A stretch of DNA of 64,000 bases, from contig CANLQE010000001.1 in assembly GCA_947493215.1 (NCBI GenBank), positions 1,547,404 through 1,611,403 of the forward strand. The letters run 5' to 3'. Position 1 is the stretch's first letter; each line of letters starts with the position of its first letter. This DNA is from an uncultured Sphingomonadaceae bacterium. Lineage in GTDB: Bacteria > Pseudomonadota > Alphaproteobacteria > Sphingomonadales > Sphingomonadaceae. Below, piece after piece: positions 27,684 through 35,796 of the stretch. A program made the position numbers and the translations under genes. The notes below the pieces were generated by a model. The model ran no database searches and was not told the origin of the DNA. It saw only the letters and a list, made by a program, of their open reading frames with translations.

Positions 27684-27781
27684 GTAAGCGGGGGAGGATC
27701 AATGGCGTTGCGGCAACGATTTCGGATGATCAATTGTTTTTGGCGAAGTGTTTTGCTTCCTGATTTTATTGCTGTCACAGC

Positions 27782-27985
27782 TTAAGGCTTTTGGGGACAA
27801 TCTTTGCTCTTGGTGTTGCGATCGATGCCACCGACACGAAATTCAAGGACGACCTCGGTACATTCAATCGGCACCGGCTGGTTATAATCTGGGCGGAACT
27901 TCGGTGGTTGCGTTTCTATATCGATATTTGCATTCGCGAAGAAAGCGATAGCTATGGAAAGCGGTAAAATCGACGCAGTAACCAT
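27782..27985 (-). CDS. Possible small secreted protein (67 residues)
   Basis: The ORF starts MVTASILPLSIAIAFFANAN, a plausible short signal peptide, and the remaining 45 residues contain two Cys (PIECTEVV and KDCPQKP), which could form a disulphide. AAGGAT lies a few bases before the ATG on the minus strand. The family is not recognised. It sits in an otherwise empty 490-base gap (27684-28174) between the amidohydrolase and M20 genes; I see nothing else in that gap. It could be chance, so confidence is moderate. Confidence 0.5.
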   Translation of the reverse strand: MVTASILPLSIAIAFFANANIDIETQPPKFRPDYNQPVPIECTEVVLEFRVGGIDRNTKSKDCPQKP

Positions 27986-28174
27986 CTTAAAGATCCTTTA
28001 TTGAAAAGATATAGACGGTCTGACCCGATCGAAATTAAGTCGAGAAGGCTAAAATATTTAAACCCTCAGCACTTGTCGCTGATTGGGAAACAGATGATGA
28101 TCCCAGAATTGGCCGCTAGATCAGCGTGCAACATTTCGGTTTGAAGCCCTAGAAACCGCGGCGATTTGCGCTTT

Positions 28175-29602
28175 CTATTTGCGGTAATCTAGCGGCGGGT
28201 CGCGATCGCCCAGCAGCGACTTATACACATAATCTGGTCCGCGCGCTTTATCGAATTCAGCTTTGGCTTCTTTGCGCAATTCGGGATTAGTGTAAATTTC
28301 GATGGCTGCGAGAGTTAGCGTTTTGGCTGCCGTTTGCGTGCCTTTAAACCCGATTGACATGCCGCTTGCAGCGGACGATTGCCAGCTATGCGCCGAAGTC
28401 CCTGGAACCCATGTCGCTGTGCGAAGACCTACAGTTGGGGTGGCGTAAGATACATCACCGACATCGGTGGAGCCATAGCCTAAGGTTACTTCATAAGGCT
28501 GTATTTCAGACTGGCTGCCGAGCTCTAGCTTTGGCTTGTCAAAGCTCGCATAAATGCCGTCGGCAAATTTCTGTTCTTCTGATGTATAGGTAATCCCGCC
28601 AACCTGATTCAATTTTTCATCCATCATTTTGGCGAGCGGTTCGTTGACCAGCAGCGGATTATTGCCGTGAATAACTTCCCAATCGACCTTGGTCCCAGTC
28701 CCCAACGCGGCACCACGTGCTGCATCTTCCAGCCGTTTCCATATAGCATCAACGCCGTCGGGGTCGGGGTGGCGAACATAGTAAAAGACTTCGGCAAAAT
28801 CTGGTACGACATTGGGGGCGGTGCCACCTTCGGTGATGACGTAATGAATACGCGAATCCTGCGGCACATGTTCACGCATCATATTGATCATCAGGTTGAA
28901 CGATTCCACGCCATCCAGCGCAGAGCGTGCTTTTTCTGGCGCCCCGGCGGCATGAGCGGATACGCCTCTAAACCGGAATTTCGCGGATCGATTGGCCAAG
29001 GTCGTGCGGGCCGCTGCCGAATTTTCGCCAGCGGCGTGCCAATGGAGAGCGAAGTCGACATCATCGAATAGTCCGGCGCGAACCATGTAAACTTTGCCGC
29101 TACCGCCTTCTTCTGCAGGTGTGCCATAAAGTCTCACCGTGCCTGGCGTTCCGGTCTCATCAAGCCATTTTTTGACGGCTATTGCGGCTTCAACTGATCC
29201 TGCCCCAAAAAGATTATGGCCACAGGCATGGGCGGCGGCTTTTCCCGCAATGGGCGACCGTATAGCAACTGCATCCTGATTAATGCCGGGCAGAGCATCG
29301 AACTCGGCAAGGATCGCAATGATTGGACCGCCTTTGCCATATTCGGCGACAAAAGCGGTTGGGATATCTGCCACTCCAGTTTCAATTTCGAACCCTTGGG
29401 CGCGCAGGCTTTGCTGCAGCAAGTTGCTGGCTTTTTCTTCTTGATAGCCAACTTCTGCCCATTCCCAGATTTTTCGTGCGATGCTGGCCGTCTCATCATA
29501 GCGCGCGTCGATTTCTGCCAGAATTTTGTCTTCTTGTGCTTCTTGTGCATGTGCTGCGGTGGGCAGAGCGGCGAGTGCGAATAGATAGCCTAAGCGTTTC
29601 AT
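28175..29602 (-). CDS. Exported M20 family amidohydrolase (AbgB-like)
   Basis: The product of 475 residues starts MKRLGYLFALAALPTAAHAQ, a signal peptide, followed by the M20 amidase core: ILAEFDALPGINQD, KAAAHACGHNLFGAGS (metal-binding His and Cys-Gly-His), GTPAEEGGSGKVYMVRAGLF (Glu pair), HWHAAGENS and the dimerisation domain FRGVSAHAAGAPEKARSALD. AbgB-like proteins hydrolyse aminobenzoyl-glutamate or related N-acyl amino acids. The start at 29602 is preferred because it gives a leader and GGGGA precedes it; the ORF extends to 29656 without support. It is divergent from the small exported protein gene at 29805. Confidence 0.92.
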   Translation of the reverse strand: MKRLGYLFALAALPTAAHAQEAQEDKILAEIDARYDETASIARKIWEWAEVGYQEEKASNLLQQSLRAQGFEIETGVADIPTAFVAEYGKGGPIIAILAEFDALPGINQDAVAIRSPIAGKAAAHACGHNLFGAGSVEAAIAVKKWLDETGTPGTVRLYGTPAEEGGSGKVYMVRAGLFDDVDFALHWHAAGENSAAARTTLANRSAKFRFRGVSAHAAGAPEKARSALDGVESFNLMINMMREHVPQDSRIHYVITEGGTAPNVVPDFAEVFYYVRHPDPDGVDAIWKRLEDAARGAALGTGTKVDWEVIHGNNPLLVNEPLAKMMDEKLNQVGGITYTSEEQKFADGIYASFDKPKLELGSQSEIQPYEVTLGYGSTDVGDVSYATPTVGLRTATWVPGTSAHSWQSSAASGMSIGFKGTQTAAKTLTLAAIEIYTNPELRKEAKAEFDKARGPDYVYKSLLGDRDPPLDYRK

Positions 29603-29744
29603 AAATGTCCCCGTGATGATGATCGTCTCAAGGATGGCATAAGAGTAGCCAGTCACGCAACATTATTACGTGAATCACGAATTTTAGTTGAATTTGTGTC
29701 AATTGCAAAAATGCAACTCGCAGGTGCAGCATTTCACATTGCAA

Positions 29745-29760
29745 CTTACTTTTATGTAAG
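29745..29760. promoter_or_regulatory. Short inverted repeat before the small exported protein gene
   Basis: CTTAC and GTAAG face each other across six bases, 45 bases before the start codon. TGCAAC and TGCAGC words lie just upstream (29715-29744). It may be an operator; no binding protein is known from this window. Confidence 0.35.
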
Positions 29761-29804
29761 CATAATCAATCCGTACCCTCCCTAGCTCTCATTGGAGACT
29801 TACT

Positions 29805-30071
29805 ATGAATAAATTTGCTTCTATCATTCTTGGCGCAGCCGCGCTTTCACTGACTGCTCCTGCTGCTTTTGCGGCAGATGCAGCCCGCAACGACCGTCTC
29901 TATGACGCGTCAGGTGCGAGCGTTGCTAAGGTCAACCGCGTTACTGATGACGGCGACGTTTTGGTTATCTACAAAGGCAAAGTACGCCGTATTCAGGCTG
30001 AAACATTGTCCAAAACCGATGGTAAATTGATAACATCGCTGACAAAAAAAGAACTTCGTCGCCTGAAATAA
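29805..30071 (+). CDS. Small exported basic protein of unknown function
   Basis: The 88-residue protein has a clear signal peptide (MNKFASIILGAAALSLTAPA ending AFA) and a mature part with DRLYDASGASVAKVNRVTDD, DVLVIYKGKVRRIQAETLSK and a basic end KKELRRLK. Mature proteins of this kind are common in sphingomonads and have no assigned role. GGAGA precedes the start. The upstream 100 bases hold several TGC/GCA words and a CTTAC-N6-GTAAG inverted repeat (29745-29760), possible operator sequence. A strong terminator follows at 30117-30150. Confidence 0.82.
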   Translation: MNKFASIILGAAALSLTAPAAFAADAARNDRLYDASGASVAKVNRVTDDGDVLVIYKGKVRRIQAETLSKTDGKLITSLTKKELRRLK

Positions 30072-30116
30072 TGGGTCGTTAAAGGGGCATTTGTTCCTTT
30101 ATCAGGCGACGATAAG

Positions 30117-30150
30117 AAAGCCGGTGCACCCCCTCATGCGCCGGCTTTTA
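30117..30150 (+). terminator. Intrinsic terminator between the small exported protein gene and mobA
   Basis: AAAGCCGG (30117-30124) pairs with CCGGCTTT (30141-30148), with extra partial pairing inside, and is T-rich at its end. It serves the plus-strand gene and its end overlaps the mobA stop codon. Confidence 0.8.
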
Positions 30151-30726
30151 CATATGCGCTTCAGCAGCGGCGAGATCTTCTGGTGTATTTATATTCATAA
30201 ACGCCTTCTCATCATGCCAGGTTATAATTTGAGCATCACATTGGCGTACCAGCCAATGCAGAGATGGGGATCGCTCTCCAACATCATGCGTCCCGCGCAC
30301 GCTGTTGACAATATCGCAGCGCCAATAGCCGAAAACCGGATGCAACCGTTTTGGCCCTTGGGCCACCGAGCAGCCAGAAACAGCACTTAACCGAGAGACG
30401 AGATCGCCCGGCGCAAAGGGCGCATCAACCGGGATCGTAACAAAACCAGTTGCCTCGGGACAGACTATTGGGAGGTGCGCCGCAATTGTAAAAATGGCGC
30501 CAACCGGACCGCCAGGCGCGTCTGGATCATCAGTGATGATTTCGAGACCGGTACCAAAATCGCTGGCTGATGATAACCAGATTCGGTCGACGGTTGGTTC
30601 ATATCGTGCAATGGCCCGGTCGATCAGCCGTTTTCCGTCCAGCTGTATCGTAGCTTTTTCCTGGCCCATCCGGCGGGACTGGCCGCCAGCTAAAATGACT
30701 AGGCAGCTCGGGGGATTGTCATTCAT
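30148..30726 (-). CDS. mobA: Molybdenum cofactor guanylyltransferase
   Basis: MobA attaches GMP to molybdopterin to make the MGD cofactor of DMSO-reductase family enzymes. The 192-residue protein has the nucleotidyltransferase start CLVILAGGQSRRMGQEKATI, the middle Asp of FVTIPVDAPFAPGDLVSRL that binds metal, and the late FMNINTPEDLAAAEAH found in MobA. Length is the family norm. No other molybdenum cofactor gene is nearby. It follows the CHAP gene on the minus strand after 44 bases and may be co-transcribed with it. Confidence 0.93.
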   Translation of the reverse strand: MNDNPPSCLVILAGGQSRRMGQEKATIQLDGKRLIDRAIARYEPTVDRIWLSSASDFGTGLEIITDDPDAPGGPVGAIFTIAAHLPIVCPEATGFVTIPVDAPFAPGDLVSRLSAVSGCSVAQGPKRLHPVFGYWRCDIVNSVRGTHDVGERSPSLHWLVRQCDAQIITWHDEKAFMNINTPEDLAAAEAHM

Positions 30727-30770
30727 TAGTTGCAGCTCCAGCGCGTACGGCGCCAGTGGCCATATTGGCT

Positions 30771-31502
30771 TTAGCTGCCCACTCTGTCCAGCAATTCTCC
30801 GATTAAATCAGTGGGCTGGGCATTTACATTGCTGGCGTCCGCGCGCCGTTCTTGTCGCGCTTGTTGTTCCAGTTCGGACTTCATGTTCCGCGCAAAGAGA
30901 TTGCGGTTGGGTGCTCTGGCTTGACGCACAGCTTTTGCAGACGCCCATTGCTTGCCAGCATCGTTCCGAAAATCGCTTGGTTTAGCATTAGGATAGATAA
31001 ACCCGTTCACTGGGTAGGCGGTTTTGCCTAATGCCCCTATTGGCGCATACCAGATTTTGACACGGCTCCAGTCGCCTCTCTTCGAGACGTCAACCGCCGC
31101 GACATTGCGCTCAATCTGACCGCGCCGGCCATCGATGGGGGACCAATTGGCGTGGCTGAGTAATATGTTGCGATCGTCGATAATCTGGCTGACCACAGCG
31201 ACATGACCAAGCTGCATCTTGCCATGACTCTTCAAAGAGAGAACTGCCCCGATTTGTGGTTCATTTCCGCGTTCATAAGCAAAGCGTGCCTGCCGCCACC
31301 ATGTATGGGCATCGCCGTATATCTGAATACCGCTGAGCTCGCGAGCAAAGGGGACGCATTGTAAATATTCTGAAGAATAACCATCGGCGGCGCGGGCTAT
31401 CGCTGGGAAAAATATCGCTTGCAGCACTAGCAGGATCGGGATGAGTGCGCCGCCCAGCCTTTTGATCACCGTTGTATGATTATGGCTGCTGAGCGATTGC
31501 AT
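30771..31502 (-). CDS. Exported CHAP domain protein (putative peptidoglycan amidase/endopeptidase)
   Basis: The 243-residue protein has a hydrophobic leader (LGGALIPILLVLQAIFFPAI ending ARAADG) and a CHAP domain with the catalytic Cys in YLQCVPFARELSGIQIYGDA and His in MQLGHVAVVSQIID, followed by LLSHANWSP. CHAP enzymes cut amide bonds of peptidoglycan. The C-terminal 60 residues are basic and Gln/Arg rich with no recognised fold. Both catalytic residues are present. recF lies 47 bases upstream on the same strand. Confidence 0.88.
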   Translation of the reverse strand: MQSLSSHNHTTVIKRLGGALIPILLVLQAIFFPAIARAADGYSSEYLQCVPFARELSGIQIYGDAHTWWRQARFAYERGNEPQIGAVLSLKSHGKMQLGHVAVVSQIIDDRNILLSHANWSPIDGRRGQIERNVAAVDVSKRGDWSRVKIWYAPIGALGKTAYPVNGFIYPNAKPSDFRNDAGKQWASAKAVRQARAPNRNLFARNMKSELEQQARQERRADASNVNAQPTDLIGELLDRVGS

Positions 31503-31549
31503 CGGGACGGCTTAGACAAAAGTCACAAATTGACCGCTAAAAGACTTGG

Positions 31550-32623
31550 TTAACGCTTGGTAACACTGCCCTCGGCAACCCGAAAGTGAAGCGCATCATT
31601 TGGGGTATCTTCAAACAATTCTGGCTCGGTGCCAGTCAACCAGACTTGCCCGCCTTTTTCCGCAAGTTTTCCAAATAGCGCTGCACGGCGCCTGGGGTCT
31701 AGATGGGCAGCCACCTCGTCGAGCAGCAGGATCGGTCGGTTTCCACGCTGTTCAGCAATTAGGTCCGCATGGGCCAATATAATTGAGAATAGCAGTGCTT
31801 TCTGCTCCCCGGTCGAGCATTTTTCCGCCGCTTGATTTTTCGTCCCGTGAAAGACGGTAAGGTCAGCACGATGCGGTCCCAGCAAAGTTCGTCCAGCGGC
31901 CCTATCTGCCGCGCGGCTTGTTCTGAATGTTTGTTGCAAGGCTTGTTCTGAGCGCAGGCCGCTATCGTCCAAGTTCAGTTTGGCTGCGGCAAAGAGTCCG
32001 TCGTCAGTGATGGCGAGTGAGATATTCAAAGCATCCGTGATTCGACAGCGCGCCTCGGCAACGGCGCTGCCAAAACTGGCAAGTTGTCCGTCCAGCGCAT
32101 CTAGCCACTCCGTGTCCGGCATATATTCGTCGGCGAGCAGCCGATTGCGTTCACGCCGGGCTGCATCATAGCGTGTGCAATTGCGGGCGTGGTCTGGTTC
32201 CAGCGCCGTTACCAGTCGATCGAGAAAGTTCCGCCGCCCCGATGCACCTTCCATGAATAGGCGGTCCATCGCCGGGGTAAGCCATAATATCGATAGCCAT
32301 TGCGCCAAATCATTGGTTGGTACGGCCGCACTATTGACCCGCGTCTTTCGCCGTTCAGGATATTCCGCGCTGGTTCCAGTGCCTAGCTGGATATCGCCCA
32401 GCTCGGCTGCAACAGCGAAATCGCCGTCGCTGCCTTCATAAGCAATGTCCCTCAGCGCGGCACGGCGCAACCCGCGCCCGGGTGAGAGCAGCGATACGGC
32501 TTCCAATATATTGGTTTTCCCTGCGCCATTATCACCACTGAGCACAATAAAGCCCGGCGCAGTTTCCAAGCGCAACTGCGGATAGTTTCTAAAATTCTGC
32601 AGGGTGAGCCGAGAGATCGTCAT
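31550..32623 (-). CDS. recF: DNA replication and repair protein RecF
   Basis: RecF is an ABC-type SMC-like ATPase that loads RecA at gaps with RecO and RecR. The 357-residue protein shows the opening ISRLTLQNFRNYPQLRLET, Walker A in GDNGAGKTNILEAVSLLSPG, the signature region KCSTGEQKALLFSIILAHA and Walker B LLLDEVAAHLDPRRRAALFG. Length is normal. It is not next to dnaA/dnaN here, which is common in alphaproteobacteria. The protein ends at 31550 with a short tail after FRVAEGSVTKR. Confidence 0.96.
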   Translation of the reverse strand: MTISRLTLQNFRNYPQLRLETAPGFIVLSGDNGAGKTNILEAVSLLSPGRGLRRAALRDIAYEGSDGDFAVAAELGDIQLGTGTSAEYPERRKTRVNSAAVPTNDLAQWLSILWLTPAMDRLFMEGASGRRNFLDRLVTALEPDHARNCTRYDAARRERNRLLADEYMPDTEWLDALDGQLASFGSAVAEARCRITDALNISLAITDDGLFAAAKLNLDDSGLRSEQALQQTFRTSRAADRAAGRTLLGPHRADLTVFHGTKNQAAEKCSTGEQKALLFSIILAHADLIAEQRGNRPILLLDEVAAHLDPRRRAALFGKLAEKGGQVWLTGTEPELFEDTPNDALHFRVAEGSVTKR

Positions 32624-32723
32624 GAGATGCCGTCATCTCTAGCCCCGCCGGGATATGATTAGAAGAAAATTCGCACGCTCCACTGTCTCGGTTCATTTTC
32701 CATTCACGGAATACTAAAAGTTG

Positions 32724-32796
32724 GTGTAAAATGCTATATATCAGTTTTACACAATTTGACACATAGTCAGAAATTTCCTTAACTAACTGATATATA
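32724..32796. promoter_or_regulatory. Paired inverted repeats upstream of the sigma-54-like promoter
   Basis: Two overlapping symmetries lie here. GTGTAAAA (32724-32731) faces TTTTACAC (32745-32752). In addition TATATATCAGTT (32735-32746) is the exact reverse complement of AACTGATATATA (32785-32796), with centres 50 bases apart. They are 30-115 bases upstream of the predicted start of transcription, partly where enhancer-binding activators of sigma-54 bind. The activator is not identified. Confidence 0.55.
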
Positions 32797-32811
32797 AAGA
32801 CTTAGAGAAAC

Positions 32812-32827
32812 TGGCACGGCCTGTGCA
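32812..32827 (+). promoter_or_regulatory. Sigma-54 (RpoN) promoter, -24/-12 type
   Basis: TGGCACGGCCTGTGCA matches the sigma-54 consensus TGGCACG-N4-TTGCW at all but one specified position, with the GG and GC doublets at the required spacing. It lies 65 bases before the first small peptide gene. The start of transcription would be near 32838. Confidence 0.72.
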
Positions 32828-32891
32828 ATGTATGAGACATCTTCGCTAACACAACTGCGAAGCCCAGTTTTTAAATTAGAAGGAAATCAAA

Positions 32892-33011
32892 ATGTTCTCG
32901 AATGTATCAAATAATATCGCCGCTGCTTTCGCCGCCATCGTTTCTGCCACGGTCTTTATCAGTGCCAGTGTAGGCCCAGCGATCAACAATGCCGGCTCAC
33001 TCGTAATTTAA
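32892..33011 (+). CDS. 39-residue membrane peptide, first of two paralogues
   Basis: A small gene of 39 codons with AAGGAAATC as ribosome site. The peptide begins MFSNVSNNIAAAFAAIVSA and ends SVGPAINNAGSLVI; the middle is one hydrophobic segment, so it is either a single-pass membrane peptide or an uncleaved leader. It is identical at 20 of 39 positions to the next peptide. Function is unknown. It is first in the run behind the sigma-54-like promoter, with a PspC gene as third member, so an envelope-stress role is inferred. Confidence 0.75.
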   Translation: MFSNVSNNIAAAFAAIVSATVFISASVGPAINNAGSLVI

Positions 33012-33041
33012 TTTTTCTCCAAATTCTCTGAAAGGAATACC

Positions 33042-33161
33042 ATGACCTACGATCTTCAAAACAAATTTCTCGCTGGTTTCGCAGCCCTGTTCTCCGCCGC
33101 TATTTTGGTCAGCGCTAGCATTGCTCCAGCGATCAACAACGCCGGCACAATGGTGATCTGA
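33042..33161 (+). CDS. 39-residue membrane peptide, second paralogue
   Basis: The second copy has the same length as the first, begins MTYDLQNKFLAGFAALFSA and ends SIAPAINNAGTMVI. The conserved features are the hydrophobic middle, a Ser-Ala-Ser turn and the PAINNAG ending followed by Val-Ile. AAAGGAAT lies before its ATG. Its TGA overlaps the ATG of the PspC gene by one base (TGATG), so translation of PspC is probably coupled to it. Confidence 0.78.
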   Translation: MTYDLQNKFLAGFAALFSAAILVSASIAPAINNAGTMVI

Positions 33162-33424
33162 TGGCAGACAAAAACAAACCCGCCAGTTCCACGCCATCTA
33201 GTTGGCCTGAACCAATTCCATCATCGAAAAGGAAAAATAGCCCCGTGAAAAACAAACTGCGTCTCGACAAAGCCAACGGCAAGTTAATGGGTGTATGCTC
33301 AGGCCTTGCAAATTGGAGCGGCATGGATGCCAATATATTGCGGATCATCTTTGTACTCGCAACGATATTTGGCTTTGGCTCCGCGATTATCATCTATCTC
33401 GCTATCGGCCTGATCGTCGACTAA
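33161..33424 (+). CDS. PspC domain protein
   Basis: The 87-residue protein has a polar Ser/Pro/Lys-rich N-terminus (about 30 residues) followed by a PspC domain: KLRLDKANGKLMGVCSGLAN, WSGMDANILRIIFVLATIFG and a membrane segment ending AIGLIVD. PspC is the membrane part of the phage-shock response in enterobacteria, where sigma-54 with PspF drives expression. No PspA, PspB or PspF gene is seen in this window. The start overlaps the stop of the preceding peptide gene. Confidence 0.9.
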   Translation: MADKNKPASSTPSSWPEPIPSSKRKNSPVKNKLRLDKANGKLMGVCSGLANWSGMDANILRIIFVLATIFGFGSAIIIYLAIGLIVD

Positions 33425-33549
33425 TTACAGATCATCTGTTGCGTATATGATATAACATGCAGAAAACATTGAATAATAAATCTAGACCGCTCTGATAAAT
33501 CCGTGTATTTAGTGACGACTTAGTCATTGAGTAATTTATCGGAGCGCGG

Positions 33550-34500
33550 ATGTCCGGCCATCACCATCATCACGGACATATCCACCACAGTCATCATGAC
33601 CGTCACGGCCCTCATGGCCATATGCCCGCTAATTTTAGCCGCGCCTTTGCGCTCGGGATAGCACTTAACACGATCTATATTATCGTAGAGGTCACTTATG
33701 GCCTGTTGTCCGGCTCCATGGCGTTGCTTGCTGACGCGGGACACAATCTGTCAGATGTATTGGGCCTCGCCGTTGCGTGGGCCGGGGCAGAGCTGTCAAA
33801 GAGGCCACCGAGTAAGCGATTTACATACGGCCTTGGCGGGTCGTCGATATTGGCGGCTCTGCTCAACGCGCTGTTTCTACTGGTCGCTTGCGGGGCGATT
33901 GCCTGGGAAGCGATAGGACGATTTAGTGCGCCTAGCGAAGTGGCGTCCAAGACCGTGATCATCGTTGCTTCTATTGGCATTGCCATTAATTTCGGGACCG
34001 CCATGCTGTTCATGCGCGGACAAAAAGAGGACATCAACATTCGCGGTGCGTTCTTGCACATGATGGCGGACGCGGCAGTATCTGCCGGTGTTGTCATCGG
34101 TGGGATTATTATTTTTTATTCCGGGTTTAACTGGATTGATCCACTTATTAGTCTGTTCATCGTTGCGCTGATCTTCTGGAGCACTTGGGGACTTTTGTCA
34201 GAAGCGGTGCGAATGTCGTTGGCCGGTGTACCGCGAGGCATTGATGTTGAGCAGGTACTGAGCGCTCTGTCAGACTTGCCGGGCGTAGAAACCGTTCATG
34301 ACCTGCATATCTGGCCAATGAGCACTAGTGAAACCGCGATGACGGCACATCTTGTCATCCCGGGCGGCCATCCCGGCAAAGGGTTTTTGGCTGATGTACA
34401 GGCATCAATGAAAGAACAGTTCGCCATCCACCACATCACGATTCAAATTGAGTTAGAGGATGAAGAGGCGGGGATATGTCAAACCGACTGCGTTTCTTAA
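33550..34500 (+). CDS. Cation diffusion facilitator, zinc/cobalt/cadmium exporter (CzcD/ZitB-like)
   Basis: The 316-residue protein begins with a His-rich segment (about ten His in the first 25 residues), then six membrane segments with metal-binding HxxxD/DxxxD patterns: LLADAGHNLSDVLGLAVAW in helix 2 and HMMADAAVSAGVVIGG in helix 5, and a cytosolic C-terminal domain with HDLHIWPMS. Such transporters use the proton gradient to export zinc and like metals. The His-rich leader is usual in ZitB/CzcD proteins. The gene stands alone after the PspC operon, with no metal regulator next to it. Confidence 0.93.
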   Translation: MSGHHHHHGHIHHSHHDRHGPHGHMPANFSRAFALGIALNTIYIIVEVTYGLLSGSMALLADAGHNLSDVLGLAVAWAGAELSKRPPSKRFTYGLGGSSILAALLNALFLLVACGAIAWEAIGRFSAPSEVASKTVIIVASIGIAINFGTAMLFMRGQKEDINIRGAFLHMMADAAVSAGVVIGGIIIFYSGFNWIDPLISLFIVALIFWSTWGLLSEAVRMSLAGVPRGIDVEQVLSALSDLPGVETVHDLHIWPMSTSETAMTAHLVIPGGHPGKGFLADVQASMKEQFAIHHITIQIELEDEEAGICQTDCVS

Positions 34501-34864
34501 ATATTGGGGTGGATTCATTGGTGTCGTCTAAGATCCAAAGTTCAGCGAAGTTTACAAATTACGCAAGGTCACTTTGAGCATTTTGACACGCCAGCATGGT
34601 TGCAGGAAGGCAGTACTCTTCTCAAAATTTTTGGGAGACAGAAAGCCGAAATTGCGCATCGTTAATATTAAAAAACGCTACAAATTCAACGAATTCTTAG
34701 ATTTCATCACAATCCTATTAACCAGACAAAACAGGCGCACTGTTAACCTTTGCATAAGCATCTGCCGCTATTCATTGTCGATACAGGCCGTCGGGCTGTG
34801 ATGTTAGCGAAACTGCGAAGGGATCCAAAAATCCCAAGGCGTTAAAACTGGGGTTTGATTGGCC
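34501..34864. other. Gene-free interval
   Basis: This AT-rich stretch of about 360 bases between the CDF and PilZ genes holds no convincing gene. An open frame of 75 codons (34574-34801) has no ribosome site, leader or recognisable motif. A weak GGGAT/ATCCC hairpin lies near 34820-34835. Confidence 0.5.
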
Positions 34865-35218
34865 ATGAGCGGTAAAATTATGGAACGTGAGATGGGCAAG
34901 AAGTTCAAGCGGGGCGATGATCGTATCTCGACCCGTGCGGGCGTTGAAATTCTGGCCGAAGTCCGTGAACCGGGGCTGGGCAGGATTGAAGCCATGATCA
35001 TCGACCTATCGCTAACCGGATTTCGCATGCGATGCATGACGCGGCTTACTGGCGAAAAGAATATCTTCATGGCCCTGCCATCCTTTTCTGCGATAGAGAG
35101 TAAAATCTGTTGGGTCGATGGTGATATATTCGGCTGCGAATTTGTAAAGGCACTACATCCGGCCGTTTTTGACCATATTGTTTCCAAATATCCGACCTTG
35201 AAAGTTGCGGGTTCTTAA
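34865..35218 (+). CDS. PilZ domain protein
   Basis: The 117-residue protein is a single PilZ domain: the RxxxR-like motif occurs in DDRISTRAGVEILAEV and the second c-di-GMP motif in MIIDLSLTGFRMRC (D-x-S-x-x-G). Both are intact, so c-di-GMP binding is likely. The end CWVDGDIFGCEFVKALHPAV is typical of short stand-alone PilZ proteins. ATG 34865 is chosen over TTG 34859; a further ATG lies at 34880. A GGDEF cyclase is encoded in the same window (51074) but not in the same operon. Confidence 0.85.
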   Translation: MSGKIMEREMGKKFKRGDDRISTRAGVEILAEVREPGLGRIEAMIIDLSLTGFRMRCMTRLTGEKNIFMALPSFSAIESKICWVDGDIFGCEFVKALHPAVFDHIVSKYPTLKVAGS

Positions 35219-35271
35219 CCAGCAATTGATACCCGTTGCAAGCCACAGATAGTCAGCTAGGTTGGCTATAT

Positions 35272-35796
35272 ATGACGCGCAAATTTTTCCGGAATATCAG
35301 AGCATTTGTGGTGTTTTTATTGATCATCGGAGGATCATGGGCACTGGTAAGCTGGGGTATTGATACTGAGACTATAGTTGTTGATGGTCGTCAGGTCCAT
35401 GTGATCGATGGTGACAGCTTTAAGGATGATGCGACCGAATTTCGAATATACGGCATTGATGCACCTGAATATCGCCAATCTTGTAAAGATGCGGCTGGTC
35501 GCGACTGGCCGTGTGGGAAATCAGCACGCGGAGCATTGGAAGAAATTCTGCGGAAAGGGCAATTTAGCTGTGACGTCCATGCCCGGGATCAATATGGGCG
35601 AACTGTCGTAACCTGTGGCAGTGGTGACAAAGACCTCGGCGCTCATATGGTTGAGCGAGGGCACGCGGTGTCCTCCGATAATTTTGATCAAGTGATTTAC
35701 GGTACCGAAGAAGCGCGAGCAGAAAAAGCGAAGCGGGGCATCTGGCAGGGGACTTTTGAAAAGCCCTCTAATTGGCGGACGGCGCATCCTCGATAG
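35272..35796 (+). CDS. Thermonuclease (SNase) family protein with N-terminal membrane anchor
   Basis: The product of 174 residues starts MTRKFFRNIRAFVVFLLIIG, one membrane segment or signal anchor, and then has the staphylococcal nuclease fold: VHVIDGDSFKDDATEFRIYG, IDAPEYRQSC (catalytic Glu and Arg region) and ARDQYGRTVVTC. The family cleaves DNA and RNA with calcium. Cys pairs (SCKDAAGRDWPC, TCGSGD) suggest an exported form. The ATG at 35272 is chosen; an in-frame start at 35236 adds no leader. The 3' end overlaps the convergent rhodanese gene by 29 bases. Confidence 0.88.
   Translation: MTRKFFRNIRAFVVFLLIIGGSWALVSWGIDTETIVVDGRQVHVIDGDSFKDDATEFRIYGIDAPEYRQSCKDAAGRDWPCGKSARGALEEILRKGQFSCDVHARDQYGRTVVTCGSGDKDLGAHMVERGHAVSSDNFDQVIYGTEEARAEKAKRGIWQGTFEKPSNWRTAHPR

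Noticed and set aside
34574..34801. 75-codon open frame in the CDF-PilZ gap
   Set aside because: No ribosome site, unusual amino acid composition and no recognisable motif; treated as non-coding.
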